Source: an uncultured Roseovarius sp.
GTDB taxonomy: Bacteria > Pseudomonadota > Alphaproteobacteria > Rhodobacterales > Rhodobacteraceae
NCBI RefSeq assembly: GCF_947489715.1
Contig: NZ_CANLER010000009.1
Coordinates: forward strand, 62,001 to 126,000
Length of the DNA stretch: 64,000 bases
Direction of reading: 5' to 3'
The notes below the pieces were generated by a model, which did not search any database, was not told the DNA's origin, and saw nothing but the letters and a program-made list of their open reading frames with translations. Every line of letters begins with the position of its first letter. The first letter of the stretch is position 1. The position numbers and the translations under genes are program-made. This document shows, piece after piece, positions 53,924 through 61,900 of this stretch.

Positions 53924-54835
53924 CTAGCCCCGTGTCGGCAGCGACGCTTTGATGTGGTCGGTCATGAATTCGATCAGCAGCCGCGTTTTGGGGTCCTGTC
54001 TGCGCCGATGCGCGTATAGGCAGGCCATCTGGATGGGCACGGGCGGTTCGTTTTCCAGCACGGGCACCAGTGCCCCGGTTTTCAGGTGATCGGCCACCTC
54101 GAAGAGCGGTTTGAGGATGATGCCGTGCCCGTCCAGCGCCCATTGGGTCAGCACATCACCGTGGTCCGATTCAAACGGGCCGGATACGGCGACGCGCTTT
54201 ATCCCCTCGGGCGTTTGCAGCGGCCATTGGAATTCGGGCGCGCCGGCGTAGCGCAGGTTCAGGCAATCATGCGCCTCGCTTTTCAACTCGCCGCTGGAGC
54301 CGGGCATGCCCTTGCGCGCAATATAGTCCGGCGCGGCGCATAAGACCCGCTCGCAATCGGCGATCTTGCGAATGCGCAGCGAGGAATCCTCGGGCACGCC
54401 CAGGAAAAATGCTGCATCCAGCCCTTCGCCCGCCAGATCAAGCTTGCGGTCCGACAAGCGCAGGCGAATTCGGATCAGCGGGTAGAGTGCATTGAATTCC
54501 GGGACCGCGGGGGCGATCAGGCGTTGCCCCATCCCCAGCGGCGCCGCGATGTGGAGTGAACCGCGCGGGGTCTGGGTGACGGAGTTGATCTCGGCCTCGG
54601 CCTCGTCCACGGCTTCGAGGATCTTGCAGGCCCCGGCATAGAACATCACGCCCTGTTCGGTCGGGTTCAGCATCCGGGTGGTGCGTTGAAAAAGGCGCAC
54701 GTTCAGGTGTTCTTCGAGCGCGGCAATTCTGGCCGAGGCAACCGCCGCCGAGATCCTCTGGTCGCGCGCTGCTGCGGACATATTGCCCAATTCGTACACC
54801 CGTACGAAGGTCTTTACATTGTCCAGGTAGGCCAT
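53924..54835 (-). CDS. LysR-family regulator divergent from puuD
   Basis: 303 residues. Helix-turn-helix about 5-60 (GNMSAAARDQRISAAVASAR), then RLFQRTTRMLNPTEQGVMFY. The effector domain shares DRxLCAAP-like ERVLCAAPDYIA and DVLTQWALDGHGI with the LysR protein at 34313-35224, which has the same length. It is divergent from the urate oxidase gene across 109 bp, so it most likely controls puuD. Effector probably a urate-pathway metabolite (inference). Confidence 0.86.
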   Translation of the reverse strand: MAYLDNVKTFVRVYELGNMSAAARDQRISAAVASARIAALEEHLNVRLFQRTTRMLNPTEQGVMFYAGACKILEAVDEAEAEINSVTQTPRGSLHIAAPLGMGQRLIAPAVPEFNALYPLIRIRLRLSDRKLDLAGEGLDAAFFLGVPEDSSLRIRKIADCERVLCAAPDYIARKGMPGSSGELKSEAHDCLNLRYAGAPEFQWPLQTPEGIKRVAVSGPFESDHGDVLTQWALDGHGIILKPLFEVADHLKTGALVPVLENEPPVPIQMACLYAHRRRQDPKTRLLIEFMTDHIKASLPTRG

Positions 54836-54944
54836 GATCTATTATTATTAGGTTCGACTTGAAACAGCTAGGCTTTTTTCCCGAATTCAGAATAATCGGC
54901 AAAGATGCGATACCGCATGGGGACGCTTTGAACGGAGACCGAAA

Positions 54945-56180
54945 ATGCACGATTTTGCGATCATGTGGGACTGGATTGGTTTCGCGGTGCGGTGGCTGCA
55001 TGTCATCACGGCGATTGCCTGGATCGGGTCGTCCTTCTATTTTGTGGCGCTGGATCTGGGGCTGCGCAAGGTGCCACATCTGCCCGCCGGGGCCTTTGGC
55101 GAGGAATGGCAGGTGCATGGCGGGGGGTTCTATCACATCCAGAAATACCTGGTGGCGCCCGAGAACATGCCCGACCACCTGATCTGGTTCAAATGGGAAA
55201 GCTATGCCACCTGGCTGAGCGGTGCTGCGCTCTTGATGATTGTCTACTGGGTCGGTGGCGAGCTCTATCTGATTGATGCCAGCAAGGCCGATCTGGCGCT
55301 GTGGCAGGGCATTCTGATTTCCGCCGCGTCCCTGTCGGTGGGCTGGCTGGTATACGACCGGTTGTGCAAATCGGGGTTGGGTGAAAAGCCGACGCTGTTG
55401 ATGGTGCTGCTGTTTGCGCTGCTGGTGGCGATGGGGTGGGGCTACAACCAGATTTTCACCGGGCGCGCCACGCTGCTGCATCTGGGCGCGTTCACGGCCA
55501 CGATCATGACGGCGAATGTGTTTTTCATCATCATGCCCAATCAGCGGATCGTGGTGAAGGATTTGCAGGAAGGCCGCACGCCTGATCCGAAATACGGACG
55601 GATCGCCAAGCTGCGATCGACCCATAACAACTACCTGACGCTGCCGGTGGTGTTCCTGATGCTCTCCAATCACTACCCGCTGGCCTTTGCGACCGAATAT
55701 AACTGGATCATCGCGGCACTGGTTTTCCTGATGGGGGTCACGATCCGACATTTCTTCAACACCATGCACGCGGGGGGCGGCAAGATGTGGTGGACCTGGC
55801 TGGTGACGGTGCTTTTGTTCATCGCGATCATGTGGCTGAGCACAGCGCCCCTGATGCACGACAGCTATGAGGCGTCCGAGGCGCGGCCCCTGACGGCGAC
55901 CGAGGAGAAGTTTGCCAGCGCCGAGGGGTTCGAGGATGTGGCGGGCATCATCCCCGGACGCTGTGCCATGTGCCATGCGCGCGAGCCGTTCTATGACGGC
56001 ATTCAACGCGCGCCAAAAAACGTGTTGCTGGAAACCGAGGCGGATATCGCCCGCGCCGCCGATCTGATCTACCTTCATTCCGGCGTGAGCGACGCTATGC
56101 CCCCGGCCAACGTATCTTTCATGGAAGAAGACGAGCGGCGTGCGGTGATCCGTTGGTACCTCGCCGCCAAGCGCGGCTGA
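54945..56180 (+). CDS. puuD: Membrane-bound cytochrome urate oxidase
   Basis: 411 residues. The N-terminal PuuD domain (formerly DUF989) has eight or nine transmembrane helices: WLHVITAIAWIGSSFYFVAL, MTANVFFIIMPNQRIVVKDL and RHFFNTMHAGGGKMWWTW. The C-terminal domain after residue 320 carries a c-type heme site C340-A-M-C343-H344 and a later MPPAN methionine. It oxidises urate to 5-hydroxyisourate, passing electrons to the respiratory chain rather than making H2O2. It completes the pathway whose other genes lie at 35-46 kb. GGAGACCGAAA precedes the ATG. Confidence 0.93.
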   Translation: MHDFAIMWDWIGFAVRWLHVITAIAWIGSSFYFVALDLGLRKVPHLPAGAFGEEWQVHGGGFYHIQKYLVAPENMPDHLIWFKWESYATWLSGAALLMIVYWVGGELYLIDASKADLALWQGILISAASLSVGWLVYDRLCKSGLGEKPTLLMVLLFALLVAMGWGYNQIFTGRATLLHLGAFTATIMTANVFFIIMPNQRIVVKDLQEGRTPDPKYGRIAKLRSTHNNYLTLPVVFLMLSNHYPLAFATEYNWIIAALVFLMGVTIRHFFNTMHAGGGKMWWTWLVTVLLFIAIMWLSTAPLMHDSYEASEARPLTATEEKFASAEGFEDVAGIIPGRCAMCHAREPFYDGIQRAPKNVLLETEADIARAADLIYLHSGVSDAMPPANVSFMEEDERRAVIRWYLAAKRG

Positions 56181-56182
56181 GG

Positions 56183-56821
56183 TCAGATCCGAAAGAGCGG
56201 CTGTAGCAGGCGGGGCATCCATGAATTGAACCGCAATGCGGCATCGGTCGCCGCAAGGCAGATGCAGGGCAGGCCCTCTTCGGCGGTGGGGGTATGCTCC
56301 AAGTCTGTGTCCGCGACCTCGACATCGCCGGGGCCAAAGCGACCGGTCTCATCGCTGAAGGCGCCCTGCAGCACCAAAGTCAGCTCCAGCCCGTTATGGC
56401 TGTGATCGGGCACGGCCTGCCCGGGCGGGATATAGAGCAGTCGAACGCTGCCTTCGCGGCTTTCTTCCAGGATGGATTGCCGTGCGCCCATCCCCAGCGA
56501 TTTCCATTTTGGCGGCTGGCCGCCCAGCAATTGCATGACCGGGCCGGGGTAGATATCGGAGCGTTCATAAATCGGCTCGGCCTCAACGGCGTCATCAAGC
56601 TGTGCCAGAAGCCGATCCTTCGACGCGCCGGACACTTCGATAGGATCAGTGTGTTCCAGAACGGCGCCACCGGCGCTTTGGTGGGCGCCCAGGCGCGCGC
56701 GACATTCGTCACACATCGACACATGGGTGGCCACGACCAGCGCGAAAGGTTGGGCCAGTGCGCCCGAGGCATAGCTGAGCAGCAGGGTGTCGGGGATATG
56801 ATGGTTGATGTCCGTCATCAT
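56183..56821 (-). CDS. chrR: ChrR-family anti-sigma factor
   Basis: 212 residues. The N-terminal zinc anti-sigma domain has H7, H33, C37 and C40 (pattern H-x3-C-x2-C in THVSMCDECRAR). The C-terminal cupin (about 115-195) has metal-type residues in VPDHSHNGLELTLVLQG and TDLEHTP. By analogy with Rhodobacter sphaeroides it holds RpoE inactive until singlet oxygen or organic peroxide triggers release; the cupin domain is needed for that sensing. It overlaps rpoE by four bases and is convergent with puuD, two bases away. Confidence 0.93.
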   Translation of the reverse strand: MMTDINHHIPDTLLLSYASGALAQPFALVVATHVSMCDECRARLGAHQSAGGAVLEHTDPIEVSGASKDRLLAQLDDAVEAEPIYERSDIYPGPVMQLLGGQPPKWKSLGMGARQSILEESREGSVRLLYIPPGQAVPDHSHNGLELTLVLQGAFSDETGRFGPGDVEVADTDLEHTPTAEEGLPCICLAATDAALRFNSWMPRLLQPLFRI

Positions 56822-57477
56822 TGCCGTGTGCCTTTTAATTCGTGACGCAGCCGTTCCAGACCCAGCCGGATGCGAGATTTGATGGTGCCAAGGGGCAGCC
56901 CCGTGTCAGCTTGGATTTCGCTGTGGCTAAGCTCGCCCAGGTATGCTTTTTCAACCATGACGCGTTGATCATCGCTGAGCGTTTCGAGGGCCGCGCGCAA
57001 TTGGGCGGCTTCCTGCTCCAGCGCGATGATCTGCACGGAATCCACTTCGGTGGTGCCTTCTTCCTTTAATTCTTCGGGGACCGGTCGGCGAGTCTTGCGC
57101 AGGATATCGACCTGCCGGTTGCGGGCGATCTGGTAGACCCAGCTTGAGACCTGCGCACGGTGCGGATCAAACGACGCCGCCTTGTGCCAAACCGACAGCA
57201 TCACGTCTTGCACGATGTCTTCGGCCTCGGCAGGTGTCACGCCCGAACGCATGATGAACCCTTTCAGACGCGGCGCAAAGAAATCGAAGAGTTGCCCGAA
57301 AGCATGCTTGTCGCGATTGTCGCGCACAGCCAGCATCCACACGGTCTGATCCGAAAATGTCTGAGTTGGTTTGTCGTTCAAATTACGCCTGTCCACATCG
57401 CCACCAGATGCCGCAATGGCACAGTAGCCAGCGGGCGGGGGCATTTCCACGGAAATATGCTGTGACACGTTCATCAT
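56818..57477 (-). CDS. rpoE: ECF11-type RNA polymerase sigma factor RpoE
   Basis: 219 residues as an open frame. Sigma-70 region 2 (about 50-120, HAFGQLFDFFAPRLKGFIMR, AEDIVQDVMLSVWHKAASFD) and region 4 (about 150-210, LSHSEIQADTGLPLGTIKSR) are intact. The first 32 residues are not typical; a TTG at 57381 (LNDKPTQTF) would give a normal-length protein and fit the candidate promoter just upstream. It directs the singlet-oxygen response and is co-transcribed with chrR. Confidence 0.92.
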   Translation of the reverse strand: MMNVSQHISVEMPPPAGYCAIAASGGDVDRRNLNDKPTQTFSDQTVWMLAVRDNRDKHAFGQLFDFFAPRLKGFIMRSGVTPAEAEDIVQDVMLSVWHKAASFDPHRAQVSSWVYQIARNRQVDILRKTRRPVPEELKEEGTTEVDSVQIIALEQEAAQLRAALETLSDDQRVMVEKAYLGELSHSEIQADTGLPLGTIKSRIRLGLERLRHELKGTRQ

Positions 57478-57483
57478 ATGCCC

Positions 57484-57511
57484 AATACGGCGTGTAGGCG
57501 CCGGTGGATTA
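57484..57511 (-). promoter_or_regulatory. Candidate autoregulated rpoE promoter
   Basis: The minus strand reads TAATCC, 16 bases, CGTATT, ending seven bases before the first ATG of the rpoE frame. It resembles the ECF11 recognition pattern (TGATCC-type -35 and CGTAT-type -10) with one mismatch in -35. If real, translation probably starts at the internal TTG. Confidence 0.35.
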
Positions 57512-57768
57512 CTTTTTTATGCCGATTCCGACATTGCCGATAAAGGACGCGGTGCATGGGTGTGGCAGGGCATTCCCGTGTGGCGGTGCAATGGGTTAAC
57601 CGCACCGGTCCTTAGCGTTAGAGCGCCATTAACAGTTTCAAGTTTGACTGGTCGTTGCAAAATGAAATCGAAGGCGGTGCCTGGCCTGGTATGCCGACAA
57701 AAGCATTCGCTGAGACCGCAGATGCATTTCAAAAGTGAAGAACCTTGTTAAGCCGTGAGAAGACACCG

Positions 57769-58833
57769 ATGCATATCCTGATTGTCGATGACTTCCCGGA
57801 AGATCAGCAAGCATTGATCGCCATGATCGAAGAGGATAACAGCGATTTCACATTCGACACAGCGCAGACCGGAGACGAGGCCGTTGCCGCGTTCGGGCAA
57901 CACCGGCATGATTGTGTCATTGTTGATTATCGTCTCAACCATGAAAATGGTCTGGATATTCTGGCACGTCTAAAGACGATCGACCCGTTTTGCGCGGCCA
58001 TTGTCATGTCGGGGCAGGGGTCGGAAAAAATCGCTGCCGATGCGATGAAATCGGGTGCGTTCGACTATCTGGTGAAGGGCAATACAAGCGGGTTTGCAAT
58101 CCGGACGATTATCCACCGGACCGTGGAGCGGTGCGAGGTCGATCGCAAAGCGAGTGTCCGGCAGCAGGAGCAAAATCAGTTCCTGACCACGCTTGTGCAC
58201 GATATCCGCGCGCCTTTCAGGAATATCAGCAACTCGACCGCGATGCTGATCGAAGACATCGAAAACGGGTCATTTGCCGATATCGACAGTCTGGTTCGGG
58301 CCCAGTCTGAGGCGCTGAAACACGCGGATGCGTTGATCAAGACCCTGCAAACCTACGCGCTTCTGGATGATGAGGTGGATTTCGAACGCGTCAGTCTGAA
58401 CTACATTTTCGAGCTTCTAACAAAGATGTTTCGCACCGATGCGAACGTGTCCAATGCGGAGTTCGAGATCGAGGTGCTGCCTGATATTGACGGGCATGCG
58501 CCGCAAATAGGTCAGTTGTTTCAAAACCTTATCGCGAATGCTTTGAAGTATAACGTTTCTGATGTGCAGAAGGTCAATGTGCGCCTGATCGCGGCCAACA
58601 AGGATGCTGTCACGATTTGTGTGGAAGACAACGGGCTGGGCATGGAGGCGGCAAGTATCGAAGATATTTTCAAGCCCCTGACAAGGCTTTGGAGCAAGGA
58701 CGAGTATGAAGGAACCGGTCTGGGCCTGTCGATCTGCAAAAAGATCGTGGAGCGGCATCAGGGGCGGATCTGGTGCGAATCCCAACAGGGCGAAGGCAGC
58801 AGGTTCTTTGTTCAACTGCCCCCCGCCGCCTGA
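57769..58833 (+). CDS. Receiver-first histidine kinase
   Basis: 354 residues from ATG 57769. The N-terminal receiver (1-120) has D7/D8, phospho-acceptor D53 in CVIVDYRLNHENG and lysine in DYLVKGN. HisKA follows, with H144 in TTLVHDIRAPFRNI, then HATPase_c (about 240-352) with LIANALKYN, DNGLGMEA and [11 protein letters not shown]. No transmembrane segment. Such REC-HK proteins are usually controlled by another kinase through the receiver. It lies 143 bp upstream of the giant poly-HAMP kinase on the same strand, a plausible partner. Confidence 0.9.
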   Translation: MHILIVDDFPEDQQALIAMIEEDNSDFTFDTAQTGDEAVAAFGQHRHDCVIVDYRLNHENGLDILARLKTIDPFCAAIVMSGQGSEKIAADAMKSGAFDYLVKGNTSGFAIRTIIHRTVERCEVDRKASVRQQEQNQFLTTLVHDIRAPFRNISNSTAMLIEDIENGSFADIDSLVRAQSEALKHADALIKTLQTYALLDDEVDFERVSLNYIFELLTKMFRTDANVSNAEFEIEVLPDIDGHAPQIGQLFQNLIANALKYNVSDVQKVNVRLIAANKDAVTICVEDNGLGMEAASIEDIFKPLTRLWSKDEYEGTGLGLSICKKIVERHQGRIWCESQQGEGSRFFVQLPPAA

Positions 58834-58976
58834 ATTGCGCTGTTAACCGAAAGCCCGGAAGGCGCCATGCTAGAGAGTGGTTAATTTTGCGTTTACGCCC
58901 CGTGGCGCACCCTAAGATTTGCTTAGTGCTCGGCTAATAGCAAATCCATGCAGGATTTTTTGACGGGGTACGAAAA

Positions 58977-61900
58977 TTGACACAGAAAAAGAAAACCCAG
59001 CCCGAAACCGCCGCCGAATTCGAACTTCGGGAAATTTTGACAATGCTGAATGCGTTGAAGCGGGGTGAGTTTTCGACCCGCGTCCCCGAAGGGCTGACCG
59101 GCCTGAAAGGTAAAGTCGCGGATGCCCTGAACGATCTTGCCGAGATGAACGACGTTTTCGCCAATGAGATCACCCTGACAGCCGAAGCCATTCGCCGCGG
59201 GCGGTTTCGCGAACGGATCGCGCGGTCGCGTCGTCGTGGCGGTTGGGCTGCCGGCGTCAACGGTGTCAATGAAATCGCGGATGAACTGGCCGGCCACGCG
59301 AACCGGATGGTCGCGGTTGTGGGGTCCGTTGCCAAGGGCGATCTGCGTCAGAAGATCGAGCTGGAGGATGGCGACGAATCCCTGAAAGGTGATTTCCTGC
59401 GGCATGCCAAGGTCGTCAACTCGATGGTGGAAAAGCTGGACGAGTTCGGCTCCGAGGTGACGCGGGTTGCCCGCGAGGTGGGCGTGGACGGCAAACTGGG
59501 CGCGCAGGCGCGCGTCAAAGGCGTTTCGGGCACCTGGAAAGACCTGACAGACAACGTGAACCTGATGGCGAACAACCTGACCAACCAGGTGCGCGACATC
59601 GCACAGGTGACCACGGCGGTGGCGCAGGGCGATCTGACCAAGAAAATCACCGTTGAGGTGCGTGGCGAAATTCTGGAGCTGAAGAATACGATCAACACCA
59701 TGGTCGACCAGCTTGGGTCTTTCGCGGACGAGGTGACGCGGGTTGCCCGCGAGGTGGGCACACAGGGCGTGTTGGGTGGTGTCGCCGAAGTGCGCGGCGT
59801 TGCCGGTACATGGCGCGATCTGACCAACAGCGTGAACCTGATGGCCGATAACCTGACCAACCAGGTGCGCAGTATTGCCGAGGTGACGAATGCGGTTGCG
59901 CAGGGCGACCTGACCAAGAAGATCACGGTGGATGCGCGCGGCGAAATCAATGATCTGAAAAGCACGATCAACACGATGGTCGACCAGCTGCGATCCTTCG
60001 CCGACGAGGTGACCCGGGTTGCCCGCGAGGTGGGTACTGACGGGGTATTGGGTGGCCAGGCTGAGGTGCGCGGGGTGTCGGGCACCTGGCGCGAGCTGAC
60101 GGAAAACGTGAACTCGATGGCCAACAACCTGACCGAGCAGGTGCGCAATATCGCCGACGTGGCTACCGCGATCGCCGAGGGCGATCTGTCACGCAAGATC
60201 ACGGTGGATGCGAAAGGTGAAATCCGGACGCTGAAGGAAACCATCAACTCGATGGTGGACCGGCTGCAAAGCTTCCAGTCCGAGGTGTCGCGGGTGGCGC
60301 AGCTGGTGGGTACCGAGGGCACGCTGGGAGTGCAGGCCGAGGTGCGCGATGTATCTGGCGTCTGGCGCGAGTTGACGGAAAACGTGAACCAGATGGCTAC
60401 CAACCTGACCGATCAGGTGCGCAACATCGCCGAGGTGACGACGGCGGTGGCGAATGGCGACTTGTCGCGCAAGATTACCGTTGAGGTGCGCGGCGAGGTG
60501 AACCAGCTGAAACAGACCATCAATCAGATGGTCGACACGCTGAACGGTTTCGCCTCGGAGGTGACGCGGATGGCGCGCGAGGTGGGCACCGAGGGCGTGT
60601 TGGGCGGGCAGGCCGAAGTGCGCGACGTGGCGGGCATCTGGCGCGAGTTGACCAACAACGTGAACCAGATGGCCAACAACCTGACCAGCCAGGTGCGCAA
60701 CATCGCTGAGGTGGCGCAATCGGTGTCGCAGGGCGACCTGTCGCGCAAGATCACGGTGGATGCCCGTGGCGAGGTTCTGGGTCTGAAAGAGACCGTGAAT
60801 TCGATGGTGGATCGGCTGAATTCATTCGGTGCCGAGGTGACGCGGCTGTCCCGTGAAGTGGGGGTCGAGGGCAAGCTGGGGGGCGTGGCCGAGGTTGAAG
60901 GTGTGCGCGGCCTCTGGAAAGAGCTGACGGATAACGTGAACCTGATGGCCACCAACCTGACCGATCAGGTGCGCGATATCGCTGATGTGACAACGGCGGT
61001 GGCGCAGGGCGATCTGACCCGCAAGATCACGGTCGAGGCCAAGGGCGAAATTCTTGAGTTGAAGAACACGATCAACGTGATGGTCGATCAGCTCTCGTCC
61101 TTCTCGTCCGAGGTGACCCGGCTGGCGCGCGAAGTGGGCCTTGAGGGCAAGCTTGGCGGGCAGGCCGAAGTGCGGGGGATTTCAGGAACATGGCGTGAGT
61201 TGACGGATAATGTGAACCTGATGGCCACCAACCTGACCGATCAGGTGCGCAACATTTCGCAGGTGGCGACGGCGATCGCCCAGGGCGATCTGGAGAAGAC
61301 CATCGTGGTGGATGCCCGCGGCGAGGTTCTGGACCTGAAGAACACCGTCAACACTATGGTCGACCGGCTGCGCCAGTTCGCCGGAGAGGTGACCCGGGTT
61401 GCCCGCGAGGTGGGCACCGAGGGGAACCTGGGTGGTCAGGCCCGCGTGGAAGGGGTTGAAGGCACCTGGCGTGACCTGACTGACAACGTAAACCTGATGG
61501 CCAGCAACCTGACCAACCAAGTGCGCGACATTGCCAAGGTGACGACGGCGGTGGCGCAGGGCGACCTGAACCAGAAGATCACCGTCGAGGTGCGCGGCGA
61601 AATCCTTGAACTGAAGAACACGATCAACGTGATGGTTGATCAGCTTTCATCCTTCGCCGACGAGGTGACGCGGGTAGCGCGTGACGTGGGCGTTGAGGGC
61701 AAGCTGGGCGGTCAGGCGGATGTGCAGGGTGTCTCGGGCACCTGGCGCGATCTGACCGACAACGTGAACCTGATGGCCGACAACCTGACCAACCAGGTGC
61801 GCGACATCGCGCAGGTGACCACGGCGGTGGCGCAGGGTGATCTGTCCAAGGAAATTACCGTGGAAGTGCGCGGCGAAATGCTGGAGCTGAAGAGCACGAT

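Noticed and set aside
54438-56222. 594-codon minus-strand frame opposite puuD and the LysR gene
   Set aside because: Shadow of puuD: the plus-strand frame has transmembrane helices and a CxxCH heme site, while this one is a histidine/arginine/glutamine-rich translation with no motif.
59348-60403. 351-codon minus-strand frame with serine/threonine/arginine-rich repeats
   Set aside because: Antisense of the HAMP repeats; the repetition comes from the sense gene. The same holds for minus frames at 58923-59405, 60189-60719, 61712-62386 and 61923-62747.
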